From: an uncultured Pseudomonadales bacterium
GTDB lineage: Bacteria > Pseudomonadota > Gammaproteobacteria > Pseudomonadales > Azotimanducaceae
NCBI GenBank assembly: GCA_947258825.1
Contig: CAMYJX010000008.1
Location: 6,013-41,246, forward strand
Length of the DNA stretch: 35,234 bases
Reading direction: 5' to 3'
Shown in pieces: positions 1 to 7,538 of this stretch. The position numbers and the translations under genes are program-made. The notes below the pieces were generated by a model that searched no databases, had not been told where the DNA came from, and worked only from the letters and a program-made list of their open reading frames with translations. Position 1 is the first letter of the stretch, and each line of letters starts with the position of its first letter.

Positions 1-1
1 A

Positions 2-649
2 ACCCGCAGCAAGCTGGAGGCTGTGTTCGACTGGATCACCGATCGCACCGAGACGGAGCCGGTCATCGTTCCCTGTGACCTGCTGGCGCTGGACGACGCC
101 AGCGCCAGCGCCCTCGCCCAGGCCATCGAAGACGGGTTTGGCCGTCTGGACGGCATCCTCCACAATGCCTCGCTGCTGGGGCCCAAAACTCCCATGGCCT
201 ACTACCCGAGCGACGAATGGGCCAAGGTCATGCAGGTGAACGCCTTTGCCCCTTTCCTGCTCACCCGGACCCTGCTGCCGCTGCTGCAGCAGAGCGCCAA
301 CGCGTCGGTAGTGATGACATCGTCCAGCGTTGGACGGCAGGGCCGCGCGTACTGGGGCGCCTACGCGGTCTCGAAGTTCGCGCTCGAGGGCCTGTGTCAG
401 GTGCTGGCCGACGAGCACGAGAACGCCAACCGGGTTCGCTTCAACAGCCTGAACCCGGGCGGAACCCGCACCGCCATGCGGGCCGCAGCCTATCCCGCGG
501 AAAGCCCCGCCGATGTGCCAACCCCCGAATCACGAATGGACATCTACCTGTATCTTTTCGAGCAGGCATCTCTGTCGCTTACCGGCGCGCAGCTCGATGC
601 CCGAAGCTGGAACGGGCCGCCGGACAGCACCATTGCGCCGTCTTCTTGA
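2..649 (+). CDS. yciK: YciK-family short-chain dehydrogenase/reductase (5' truncated)
   Basis: The reading frame is already open at base 2 and ends at TGA 647-649, so about 215 residues are present. The N-terminal Rossmann strand with the glycine-rich NAD(P)-binding motif lies outside the window. Seen here: the NAS motif (classical NAG position) in LHNASLLG, the TSSS strand carrying the catalytic Ser, and YAVSK with the catalytic Tyr/Lys pair (YxxxK). The strings SSVGRQGRAYWGAY and NPGGTRTAMRA are the parts that point to YciK rather than a generic SDR. The substrate of YciK is not known, so this is called as an oxidoreductase only. In enteric genomes yciK lies near rluB and yciO, both of which are also in this window. 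A start such as the GTG at base 23 would cut the fold and is not credible. Confidence 0.9.
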   Translation, partial: TRSKLEAVFDWITDRTETEPVIVPCDLLALDDASASALAQAIEDGFGRLDGILHNASLLGPKTPMAYYPSDEWAKVMQVNAFAPFLLTRTLLPLLQQSANASVVMTSSSVGRQGRAYWGAYAVSKFALEGLCQVLADEHENANRVRFNSLNPGGTRTAMRAAAYPAESPADVPTPESRMDIYLYLFEQASLSLTGAQLDARSWNGPPDSTIAPSS

Positions 650-756
650 CGAAAACGCGTCAATAACCCGACGGGCGACTGAAATTTGACGCCCCGGTCC
701 GCCGCGCAATTTTTCAACCCACTGATTTTTATGGAAATATTTGGAGCCCCCCCAAC

Positions 757-772
757 TGGCACGAAACTGGCT
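757..772 (+). promoter_or_regulatory. Candidate sigma-54 (RpoN) promoter, -24/-12 elements
   Basis: The sequence TGGCACG-AAAC-TGGCT closely matches the sigma-54 consensus TGGCACG-N4-TTGCW. The invariant GG (758-759) and GC (770-771) are separated by exactly ten bases, the canonical spacing. Transcription would start near 783, about 50 bases before the ATG at 832. No activator-binding site was identified upstream, where the 650-750 stretch is comparatively A+T rich. The match is visible; the function is inferred. Confidence 0.5.
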
Positions 773-831
773 TCATCCGGGATTACCCGCGCTGGCGGAA
801 TCACTGACCGAAACCGAGAGGCATCGTCAAA

Positions 832-1671
832 ATGGCGTCGATCACCAAGCTCCGAACATCTGAGTCGATTCGGTTCTTCGACCATTCCGTCGCCCTCTCC
901 CTGGTGCAGGCGTTTCACCAGCATCTGGACCTGTATCGGCTGCTGAACGTTTTCTGGTCCCAATCCGCCGCCATGGTCCAGGCCTCCAGCCTGCGCTACC
1001 GCAACCCGGATCAGAACGTCGAAGAAAACTTCGGCCAGGCCAGCCACCACAGCGCCACCTACAACCTGAGCTATCAGAACGAAAAGCTGGGCGAGATTAC
1101 TTTCACGTTCGCGCGTCGCGTGGACGAAGACACGCTGGCAACCGCCGAAGACCTCATCGCCCTGGTGATGCCGGCGGTCAAGAACGCGCTGGCCTATCGC
1201 AGCGCATGCGGGGCCGCCGATCTGGCGCGCGGCGAACGCGCCGAACGGCCCGGCACCCAGCTGATGGACACGAACGACGGCCTGGTGCTTCTGGGCATCG
1301 ACGGTTTTGACGAGCTTCGTGAACGCAATGGCGAAGCCTGGGTACAGACTCTGATCGAGACCGTGCAGAGCCAGCTGCAGGACGGGCTGCGCGAAGCAGA
1401 CAGCGTGTTTCAGATCGACGACGGTCAGCTGGCGGTGCTGTTGCCGCGGACGACCCAGGCCGACGCGCTGGACGTCGCCGCGAAGGTTCGAGTGCTGGTG
1501 GGCAGCCTGCATCTGCGCGACGCGAAGGTCAGCAGTCAGCTGACAGCCTGCATGGGCGTCTCCTGCACCCGGGGCGCGGCGAACGCAGAGCAGGTGCTTC
1601 GACAGGCGCGGGCAGCGCTGGAGGAAGCGCGGAAGGCCGGCAGCAACAGCGTGCGGGTATTCAGGGACTGA
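832..1671 (+). CDS. Degenerate GGDEF-domain protein
   Basis: A 279-residue soluble protein. The C-terminal half (about 145-279) has the outline of a diguanylate cyclase: a LLGIDGFDELRERNG segment like the usual DxDxFKxxND region, then AVLLPRTTQADALDVAAKVR, the helix-strand stretch that follows the active-site loop. The loop itself reads DDGQL at residues 196-200 where GGDEF is expected, so catalysis of c-di-GMP synthesis is unlikely. The N-terminal about 130 residues (YQNEKLGEITFTFARR, then DLIALVMPAVKNAL) resemble a small sensory, GAF-like domain, but this is only a shape judgement. The ATG at 832 has a GAGAGG stretch 11 bases upstream. The gene stands alone between yciK and the convergent rluB and is preceded by a sigma-54 promoter candidate. 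A role as c-di-GMP effector or protein-interaction module is inference. Confidence 0.75.
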   Translation: MASITKLRTSESIRFFDHSVALSLVQAFHQHLDLYRLLNVFWSQSAAMVQASSLRYRNPDQNVEENFGQASHHSATYNLSYQNEKLGEITFTFARRVDEDTLATAEDLIALVMPAVKNALAYRSACGAADLARGERAERPGTQLMDTNDGLVLLGIDGFDELRERNGEAWVQTLIETVQSQLQDGLREADSVFQIDDGQLAVLLPRTTQADALDVAAKVRVLVGSLHLRDAKVSSQLTACMGVSCTRGAANAEQVLRQARAALEEARKAGSNSVRVFRD

Positions 1672-1680
1672 GCCGTCGAG

Positions 1681-2619
1681 CTAAGCCCGCAGCGTCAGCT
1701 CCGGGTAGGGCAGCAGCACGGACTTTTCCGCCTCCGATCGATTTCGACCCCCCGCCTTGCGCCCGCGCGGCAGGGTAAGCGGCAGCTTCAACAGCTGATA
1801 GACGGCCTGCAGATCCTTCTGACCCATCTCCAGACAGCGGCCGCTGCGCAGGGTGGAGGGCATGATGACAGGCCCGAACCTGACCCGCTTGAGGCGGCTT
1901 ACCGTCAGGCCAGCGCTCTCGAACAGGCGTCGAACCTCTCGGTTGCGACCTTCCATCAGCACCACGTGGTACCAGTGGTTGGAACCGGAGCCGTTGTAGT
2001 ACTGGATATCGCTGAACTGCAGACGCTCACCATCTAACGTTATCCCCGACTTCAGCGTGCTGAGCTGCGCATCATCGAGCTGGCCGTTTACGCGCACCGC
2101 GTACTCGCGATCCAGACCCGATGAAGGGTGCATGAGGCGATGGGCCAGGGCGCCATCGTTGGTCAGCAGCAGCAGTCCGGAGGTCTGAACGTCGAGACGT
2201 CCCACGGAAATCCAACGCCCCTGCCGCAGCTTGGGCAGATCGTCGAAGATGGTTCGCCTGCCTTCGGGATCGCGACGCGTGCAGATGACGCCAGCCGGTT
2301 TGTTCATCAGCAGAACGCGACAGCCTGCCTGAGGGGCGCGGCCGACGGAACGGCCGTCCACCCGGATCGCATCAGCCGTGGATACTCGCTGGCCAAGCTG
2401 AGCCGGTTCGCCGTTTACTTCTACCCGGCCCGCAGAAATCCATTGCTCCAGCTCGCGCCGCGAACCGTAGCCAAGCTCGGCGAGCACCTTCTGCAGCTTT
2501 TCCGTTTCCGAAGCCGGGGGATTTTTGCCGGCGGAGGGCGCTTTGCCTGCCGGCGATCGGGGCGCGGCCCGAGCGCGCGCTGCGGGTGCCCGCCCTTCGG
2601 GTCCTTTGCGCTTAGCCAC
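1681..2619 (-). CDS. rluB: 23S rRNA pseudouridine synthase RluB (GTG start)
   Basis: A 312-residue RsuA/RluB/RluE/RluF-type pseudouridine synthase. RluB isomerises U2605 of 23S rRNA. Domains: a basic, Ala/Pro/Lys-rich leader (1-40), an S4 RNA-binding domain (about 40-90, EKLQKVLAELGYGSRRELEQWI), and the catalytic domain with GRLDVQTSGLLL, in which Asp143 is the expected nucleophile. Later motifs MEGRNREVRRLFE and LKRVRFG are typical of the family. The frame is open further upstream, to 2814, but that part overlaps scpB and is low complexity. The GTG at 2619 follows the scpB stop by one base (TGA-C-GTG), so translation is probably coupled to scpB. No good Shine-Dalgarno is visible. Last gene of the apparent yciO-trpS-scpA-scpB-rluB operon, convergent with the GGDEF gene nine bases away. 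Confidence 0.9.
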   Translation of the reverse strand: MAKRKGPEGRAPAARARAAPRSPAGKAPSAGKNPPASETEKLQKVLAELGYGSRRELEQWISAGRVEVNGEPAQLGQRVSTADAIRVDGRSVGRAPQAGCRVLLMNKPAGVICTRRDPEGRRTIFDDLPKLRQGRWISVGRLDVQTSGLLLLTNDGALAHRLMHPSSGLDREYAVRVNGQLDDAQLSTLKSGITLDGERLQFSDIQYYNGSGSNHWYHVVLMEGRNREVRRLFESAGLTVSRLKRVRFGPVIMPSTLRSGRCLEMGQKDLQAVYQLLKLPLTLPRGRKAGGRNRSEAEKSVLLPYPELTLRA

Positions 2620-2620
2620 G

Positions 2621-3406
2621 TCAGCCGCGGGGCGCGCTGCGAGACGGGGTGGGCAGGCGCACGACTTCCGCGGACTCGTCGGGTTGCGGGTCGGGTTGCG
2701 CATCGGCCTGCACTTCAGGCTGGGCGTCGGGCTGCACGTCGGATTGGGCGGCGGCCTCCGCAGCGGGCGTTGCATCGCCAGAATCAAAGCGCTCGGGATG
2801 ATCGTGCCGCGCAACCTCTACGGCTTCTTCGACCACCTCCTCGATCAGCAGCGGTTCAATGAGGGAACTGATCTCCGACAGGGGCGGCAACTGATCCAGG
2901 CTCTTGAGGTTGAAGTAGTCGAGAAACGCCCGGGTGGTGCCGTACATGGCCGGGCGTCCGGGAACCTCACGCTGGCCAACCACCCGAACCCAGCCCCGCT
3001 CCAGCAGCGTGCGCATGATGCTCTGGCTGACGGCGACCCCTCGCACCTGCTCGATGTCCCCACGGGTCACCGGCTGTCTGTAAGCGACCAGCGCCAGAGT
3101 CTCCAGCAGCGCCCGCGAGTAACGCGGCGGCCGTTCTTCCCACAGCCGGCTGATCCACTGCGACAGCTCCTGACGCACCTGGTAACGAAATCCGGACGCG
3201 ACCCTGATCAACTCGTATCCCCGATCTTCGGCTTCCAGCTGCAGGGTCTTCAGCGTTTCGCGAATCTGCTCGCGACCTTCTTCGGAATCGAGCTCGCCAT
3301 GGGCAAATAGTCGGGCCAGCCGGTTGGGGGTGAGCGGCTCGTCCGCCGCCAGCAACGCCGCCTCGATGATCATCTTGAGCTTTTGAGAGTCGATGAGATC
3401 TGTCAT
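2621..3406 (-). CDS. scpB: Segregation and condensation protein B
   Basis: A 261-residue kleisin-associated protein of the SMC-ScpAB condensin, which compacts and helps segregate the chromosome. ScpB dimers, built of winged-helix domains, bind the ScpA kleisin. Visible family features are LKMIIEAALLAADEPLT at the start, YRQPVTRGDIEQVRGV (the strongly conserved winged-helix segment), and GRPAMYGTTRAFLDYFNLKSLDQLPPL near the end of the conserved part. After about residue 195 the protein runs into an acidic, Ala/Gln/Pro/Asp-rich tail with repeated DAQPDxQ-like units, longer than in the shortest ScpB proteins and probably disordered. The ATG at 3406 follows the scpA stop by 43 bases, and rluB starts one base after the scpB stop. 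The scpAB pair next to trpS and rluB is a common gammaproteobacterial arrangement. Confidence 0.95.
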   Translation of the reverse strand: MTDLIDSQKLKMIIEAALLAADEPLTPNRLARLFAHGELDSEEGREQIRETLKTLQLEAEDRGYELIRVASGFRYQVRQELSQWISRLWEERPPRYSRALLETLALVAYRQPVTRGDIEQVRGVAVSQSIMRTLLERGWVRVVGQREVPGRPAMYGTTRAFLDYFNLKSLDQLPPLSEISSLIEPLLIEEVVEEAVEVARHDHPERFDSGDATPAAEAAAQSDVQPDAQPEVQADAQPDPQPDESAEVVRLPTPSRSAPRG

Positions 3407-3449
3407 TTACTGAGCCTCGATGCCCGTTTCCTGTTTGGCAGCTTGTGTT

Positions 3450-4304
3450 TTAGGTGGTTTGCCCGGCCGCTTGCGCTCCCGGGACCCGAACGTAAATGGG
3501 CGCGAAGGACTCGCTTTGCACCAGATCCAGCAACCCCTCCCGCAGCAGCTCGAGCAGGGCCAGGAAGGTGACCACGACGCCCCTGCGTCCCTCCTCCACG
3601 GTGAAGAGCGTGACGAAGGGGACGAAATCACTGGCGGCATTGACTCGGGCAAGCACGTCCGACATGCGCTCACGCACGGAGAGCGGCTCGAGGGTGACCG
3701 AGTGGCGCTGAAACATCTCGGCCCGCTTGAGCACCTGAGCAAGCGCCAGCAGCACCTCGCGCAGGTCGATTTCGGGATCTGCATGCTGACGAACCAGCTC
3801 CGGACGCGCTGCCTGGGCGTCGAATATATCCCGCTCCATGCGCGGCAACTCGTCGATCCCCTCAGCGGCGACCTTGATCTGCTCGTATTCCTGCAGCCGA
3901 CGGATCAGCTCGGCTCTGGGGTCATGCTCTTCGTCGTCTCTGTGCGCGGGGCGCGGCAGCAGCATGCGTGACTTGATCTCCGCCAGCATGGCTGCCATCA
4001 CCAGATACTCTCCGGCCAGCTCCAGCTGCATGGCCTGCATGAGCTCTATGTAGCCGATGTACTGCTCGGTTATCGCGGCCACCTTGATGTCCAGGATATC
4101 CAGGTTCTCACGCCGAATCAGATAGAGCAGCAGATCCAGGGGCCCCTCGAAGGTCTCGAGAAAAACCTCCAGAGCCTCCGGGGGTATGTACAGATCGGTG
4201 GGCAGATCCCGAACGGCTTCGCCCTTCACCAGCGCGATGGTGCTCTCTTCCGCCTGCCTGGCCTGGTGCAGACGGTGAACCGTGGACTGAGGATTCTGGG
4301 TCAT
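3450..4304 (-). CDS. scpA: Segregation and condensation protein A (kleisin)
   Basis: A 284-residue kleisin that bridges the SMC dimer and recruits ScpB. The hallmark N-terminal segment is clear: EVFLETFEGPLDLLLYLIRRENLDILDIKVAAITEQYIGYIE, followed by LELAGEYLVMAAMLAEIKSRMLLP. The C-terminal winged helix ends with LLELLREGLLDLVQSESFAPIYVR. The middle linker is rich in charged residues, as usual. The ATG at 4304 (MTQNPQS) was chosen because it gives the usual length and lies eight bases after the trpS stop; the frame stays open upstream to 4529, but that would overlap trpS with unlikely sequence. Co-transcribed with trpS, scpB and rluB. Confidence 0.93.
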   Translation of the reverse strand: MTQNPQSTVHRLHQARQAEESTIALVKGEAVRDLPTDLYIPPEALEVFLETFEGPLDLLLYLIRRENLDILDIKVAAITEQYIGYIELMQAMQLELAGEYLVMAAMLAEIKSRMLLPRPAHRDDEEHDPRAELIRRLQEYEQIKVAAEGIDELPRMERDIFDAQAARPELVRQHADPEIDLREVLLALAQVLKRAEMFQRHSVTLEPLSVRERMSDVLARVNAASDFVPFVTLFTVEEGRRGVVVTFLALLELLREGLLDLVQSESFAPIYVRVPGAQAAGQTT

Positions 4305-4312
4305 GCTGTCAC

Positions 4313-5527
4313 TCACCTGTAGGAAATGCCGATTGCGGCGCGGACTTCTTCCAGCGTTTCCCGGGCTTCGTCCCGGGCTTTCTCCGACCCTTCGAGCAGA
4401 ATGGAATGTACCAGATCCGGATCCTGTTCGAACTGCTGGGCCCGCTCGCGCATGACCGCCTGCTCGGCATTGATGGCTTCGATCAGCGGTTTTTTGCAGT
4501 CGAGGCAGCCGATGCCCGCACTCACGCACCCGTTGCTGGCCCAGGTCTGCGTGTCCTGGTCCGAGTAAATCTCATGCAGGGCAAAAACCGGGCAGTTCGC
4601 CGGGTCTCCGGGGTCGTTGCGTCTCACCCTCGCCGGGTCGGTTTTCATGGTGCGGACCTTGTCGCTCACGGAATCGGGATCTTCCCGCAGGGTGATGGTG
4701 TTGTTGTAGGACTTGGACATCTTTTCGCCATCCAGCCCGGGCACTTTAGCCTCTCGGGTGAGCAGCGCCTGGGGTTCAGCCAGAATGATCCGGCCGCCGC
4801 CCTCCAGATAGCCGAACAGCCGCTCCCTGTCGCCGATGGAGAGGTTCTGCTGCTCGCCCAGAAGCGCTCGTGCACGGTCGAGCGCTTCGCCATCGCCCTG
4901 CTCCAGGTACTTCCGACGCAGATCCCGATACAGCCGAGCTGCTTTCTTGCCCATTTTGCTGACCGCGGATTCCGCCAGCTCTTCGAACCCCGGCTCGCGG
5001 CCGTAGACGTGATTGAACCGGCGGGCCACCTCCCGGGTGAGCTCGACGTGGGCCACCTGATCGGCGCCCACGGGCACGATGCCGGCACGATAAATGAGAA
5101 TGTCCGCGGCCTGAAGCAGCGGGTAGCCCAGAAAACCGTAGGTGGCGAGGTCTCGATCGTTGAGCTTGTGCTGCTGGTCCTTGTAGCTGGGCACGCGCTC
5201 CAGCCAGCTGACGGGCGTGATCATGGAAAGCAGCAGGTGCAGCTCTGCATGCTCGGGCACCTTGGACTGAATGAACAGCGTGGAAGCGCCGGGATTTACC
5301 CCGGCAGCCAACCAGTCGACGACCATGTCCAGCGCGTGCTGTTCGATGTTGCCGGTGTCTTCGTAGCTGGTGGTGAGGGCATGCCAGTCGGCGACGAAGA
5401 AGAAACACTCGTACTCGTGCTGCAGCTGCAACCAGTTTTTGATGACCCCGTGATACTGGCCAAGATGAAGTCGGCCGGTGGGCCGCATGCCGGACAGCAC
5501 GCGACTGTTGGATTCATTACTGCTCAA
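4313..5527 (-). CDS. trpS: Tryptophan--tRNA ligase
   Basis: A 404-residue class I aminoacyl-tRNA synthetase that charges tRNA-Trp. GMRPTGRLHLGQYHG (residues 13-27) contains the HIGH-type ATP-binding motif and DGEKMSKSYNN (KMSKS at 269-273) the second catalytic loop. The tryptophan-pocket region includes GYPLLQAADILIYRAGIVPVGADQVAHVEL. Compared with the roughly 330-residue enzymes it carries an extra segment at about 190-255 (KMGKKAARLYRDLRRKYLEQ onward), as in the longer TrpS of pseudomonads and xanthomonads. A cysteine-containing stretch near residues 335-345 (NGCVSAGIGCLDCKK) is also seen. The ATG at 5527 begins MSSNESN. Downstream, scpA begins after eight bases; upstream, yciO ends 56 bases away. 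Confidence 0.96.
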   Translation of the reverse strand: MSSNESNSRVLSGMRPTGRLHLGQYHGVIKNWLQLQHEYECFFFVADWHALTTSYEDTGNIEQHALDMVVDWLAAGVNPGASTLFIQSKVPEHAELHLLLSMITPVSWLERVPSYKDQQHKLNDRDLATYGFLGYPLLQAADILIYRAGIVPVGADQVAHVELTREVARRFNHVYGREPGFEELAESAVSKMGKKAARLYRDLRRKYLEQGDGEALDRARALLGEQQNLSIGDRERLFGYLEGGGRIILAEPQALLTREAKVPGLDGEKMSKSYNNTITLREDPDSVSDKVRTMKTDPARVRRNDPGDPANCPVFALHEIYSDQDTQTWASNGCVSAGIGCLDCKKPLIEAINAEQAVMRERAQQFEQDPDLVHSILLEGSEKARDEARETLEEVRAAIGISYR

Positions 5528-5583
5528 CGCGGAGCCTTGTGCAACATACAGGCGCCCATTATAGGGTTGCCAGCGGGGTGCTG

Positions 5584-6195
5584 TCAGGCGAAGTCGCCCA
5601 GGCCCTGACGAATGATTTCCGGGGCATCTCCCGTCAGATCCACCACGGTGGTGGATACCAGCCCGCAGGCACCACCATCGACGATCACATCCACGAAGCT
5701 GCTGACCAGATCGCGGATGTCTTCCGGGTCGCTGAGCGGCAGCTCGGCGCCGGGCAGCCGCATGGTCGTGGTCATCATGGGCTCGCCGAGCGCCTCCAGA
5801 AGCCCGAGCGCCACCGGATGGTCGGGAATCCGCAGCCCGATGGTGCGACGCTTCGGGTGCACCAGACGCTTCGGAACCTCTTTGGTTGCGGGCAGCACGA
5901 AGGTAAACGGGCCGGGGGTGAAGTGTTTGAGGATACGATAGTCGGGATCGCTGACCCGGGCGTAATTGGCGATTTCCGAGAGGTCACGGCAGGTGAGCGT
6001 GAACTGATGCTTGTCATCCAGCTGCCGGATCCGACGAATACGCTGCAGCGCCTGCTTGTCGCCGATGTGGCACCCGATCGCATAGGTGGTATCCGTGGGA
6101 TAAACCAGCAGGCCACCGCCAGCGACAATTTCTGCCGCCCTGTTCAGCAGCCGCTGTTGGGGATGAGTGGGGTAGACGGTGAGGTACTGACTCAC
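5584..6195 (-). CDS. yciO: YciO-type YrdC/Sua5-domain protein
   Basis: A 203-residue protein of the Sua5/YrdC/YciO superfamily. Sua5 and YrdC make threonylcarbamoyl-adenylate for the t6A37 tRNA modification; the role of YciO paralogues is less certain. Diagnostic strings: GGLLVYPTDTTYAIGCHIG (nucleotide-binding start), RIRQLDDKHQFTLTC, HFTPGPFTFVLPAT, RTIGLRIPDHPV and TTTMRLPG. The closing VSTTVVDLTGDAPEIIRQG is the usual C-terminal motif. The GTG at 6195 (VSQYLTVYPTHPQQRL) was chosen because it matches the start and length of E. coli YciO (about 206 residues); the frame remains open to a TTG at 6261, which would add sequence unlike the family. Divergent from yciB and apparently first in the operon with trpS. 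Confidence 0.88.
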   Translation of the reverse strand: MSQYLTVYPTHPQQRLLNRAAEIVAGGGLLVYPTDTTYAIGCHIGDKQALQRIRRIRQLDDKHQFTLTCRDLSEIANYARVSDPDYRILKHFTPGPFTFVLPATKEVPKRLVHPKRRTIGLRIPDHPVALGLLEALGEPMMTTTMRLPGAELPLSDPEDIRDLVSSFVDVIVDGGACGLVSTTVVDLTGDAPEIIRQGLGDFA

Positions 6196-6283
6196 GGAAG
6201 TAACGGTTACAGCCTGCTGCAGATTCTTTATTATCTCACGCCCGTAAGCCTGCCGCTCCAATCAATATGAACCAGAACCGAAA

Positions 6284-6862
6284 ATGAACCAGCTGCTAGA
6301 TCTGGCCCCCGTGCTGATATTCGTGGTGGTCTTCTTCACCACCGACATCTACTACGCCACCGGGGCGCTCATGGCGGCGGTGACCGTGCAGGTAGTGGTT
6401 TACGTGCTGATGAAGAAGCCGGTCAGCCGTGAGCTGCAGCTGACTTTCTGGGCCAGCCTGATCTTTGGCGGTCTGACCCTGGCATTCCGGAACGAAACCT
6501 TCATCCAGTGGAAACCCACCATCGTGAACTGGCTGCTGGCGGGCTCTCTCATCGGCAGCCACTTCATCGGCGGGAAAAATCTCATCGAGCAGCTGTTGAG
6601 CAAACAGCTGACGCTGATCGACGAAGTCTGGACGCGGCTGAATTTCGGCTGGGCCCTGGGTTTCTTCTTCGCCGGAGCGCTGAACCTGATCGTGGCCTAC
6701 AATTTCTCAATGGAGTTCTGGGTAACATACAAGCTGGTCGGCGGCTTTGCCCTGACCTTCATCTACATCGTAATCACCATGCTCTACCTGGCCCGCAAGG
6801 GGTTTCTCGACGGCGAAGACGCCGCCATCCAGAAAGGAATCAAGGTTGAAGACAAAACTTGA
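6284..6862 (+). CDS. yciB: Inner-membrane septation protein A homologue YciB
   Basis: A 192-residue integral membrane protein of the YciB/IspA family, with about five hydrophobic spans (roughly 7-40, 50-70, 80-100, 118-138, 150-170). Conserved strings include LDLAPVLIFVVVFF, YYATG, NETFIQWKPTIVNWLLA and LNFGWALGFFFAGALNLIVAY. YciB is linked to cell-envelope synthesis and septation in E. coli and Shigella, but its biochemical activity is unsettled. The ATG at 6284 starts the first gene of a plus-strand run with the SH3b protein, pdxJ and ppiA. Its last 17 bases overlap the next gene. The intergenic space to yciO holds promoters in both directions, but none stands out. Confidence 0.92.
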   Translation: MNQLLDLAPVLIFVVVFFTTDIYYATGALMAAVTVQVVVYVLMKKPVSRELQLTFWASLIFGGLTLAFRNETFIQWKPTIVNWLLAGSLIGSHFIGGKNLIEQLLSKQLTLIDEVWTRLNFGWALGFFFAGALNLIVAYNFSMEFWVTYKLVGGFALTFIYIVITMLYLARKGFLDGEDAAIQKGIKVEDKT

Positions 6863-7535
6863 GGCTTTAGCAGGACGCATAGCCCGCACAACCGTCGTTC
6901 TCGTCGCGCTGCTCACCGGCGCCACCGCGGCGAGCGAAACGGCGTACGTTTCCGATACGTTCACGGTACCTCTGCGCAGCGGGCCGTCCACGGCCAACCG
7001 GATCCTGAACCGAGGGCTGCCTACCGGCATGAAGCTGGAGGTCCTGAAGCGGGACCGGGAAGCCGGATATGCTCAGGTGCGCACGCCGGGAGGCAACGAG
7101 GGCTGGCTGCCGCTCCAGTACCTTTTGTCCGAACCCGTCGCCCGCACCCAGCTCAAGACGGCCAATCGCGAGATCGCCCGTCTCGAGAAGGCCGTGTCGG
7201 AGCTGCGCAGCAGGCTTTCGGCCATGCAACAGGACAAGACTCAGGCCGAAAGCAGCGCCACCGGGCTGCAGTCGCAGCTGGCAGGCCTGGAGAAAGAGCT
7301 GGCAGATATCAAGCAGGTTTCGGCAGGCGCGCTGGAAACGGCGGCGGAAAACAACCGCCTGACGGAGCTGAACGGCCGCCTGCGCGAAGAGCTGGATGAC
7401 ATGGTCAGCGAAATGGATGCGCTGCGCGACGACGCGCAGCAGCGTTGGCTGCTCATCGGGGGCGGGCTGGTGTTGCTGGGGCTGGTGCTCGGCATAGGCA
7501 TAAAGGCACGTCCGCGACGCAGCGCCTGGAGCTGA
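6846..7535 (+). CDS. SH3b-domain, coiled-coil, C-terminally anchored envelope protein (TTG start)
   Basis: A 229-residue protein resembling the TIGR04211/YgiM family. Layout: signal-like hydrophobic N-terminus (about 12-29, TTVVLVALLTGATA), a bacterial SH3 domain (about 32-98, VPLRSGPSTANRILNRGLPTGMKLEVL then GGNEGWLPLQYL), a long heptad-rich coiled coil (about 100-195) and a C-terminal membrane span (WLLIGGGLVLLGLVLGIGI) followed by positive residues. The domain should therefore face the periplasm. SH3b domains often bind peptidoglycan or peptides; the exact role of this family is unknown. The start is TTG at 6846: an AAGGA at 6834-6838 sits seven bases upstream, and this start yields a complete signal segment. 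It overlaps the yciB stop by 17 bases, suggesting coupling. pdxJ follows three bases after the stop. Confidence 0.82.
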   Translation: MKTKLEALAGRIARTTVVLVALLTGATAASETAYVSDTFTVPLRSGPSTANRILNRGLPTGMKLEVLKRDREAGYAQVRTPGGNEGWLPLQYLLSEPVARTQLKTANREIARLEKAVSELRSRLSAMQQDKTQAESSATGLQSQLAGLEKELADIKQVSAGALETAAENNRLTELNGRLREELDDMVSEMDALRDDAQQRWLLIGGGLVLLGLVLGIGIKARPRRSAWS

Positions 7536-7538
7536 CCC

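Noticed and set aside
2620..2814. Longer N-terminus of rluB
   Set aside because: It overlaps scpB entirely and is low-complexity Pro/Asn/Thr sequence; the GTG at 2619 gives the family layout.
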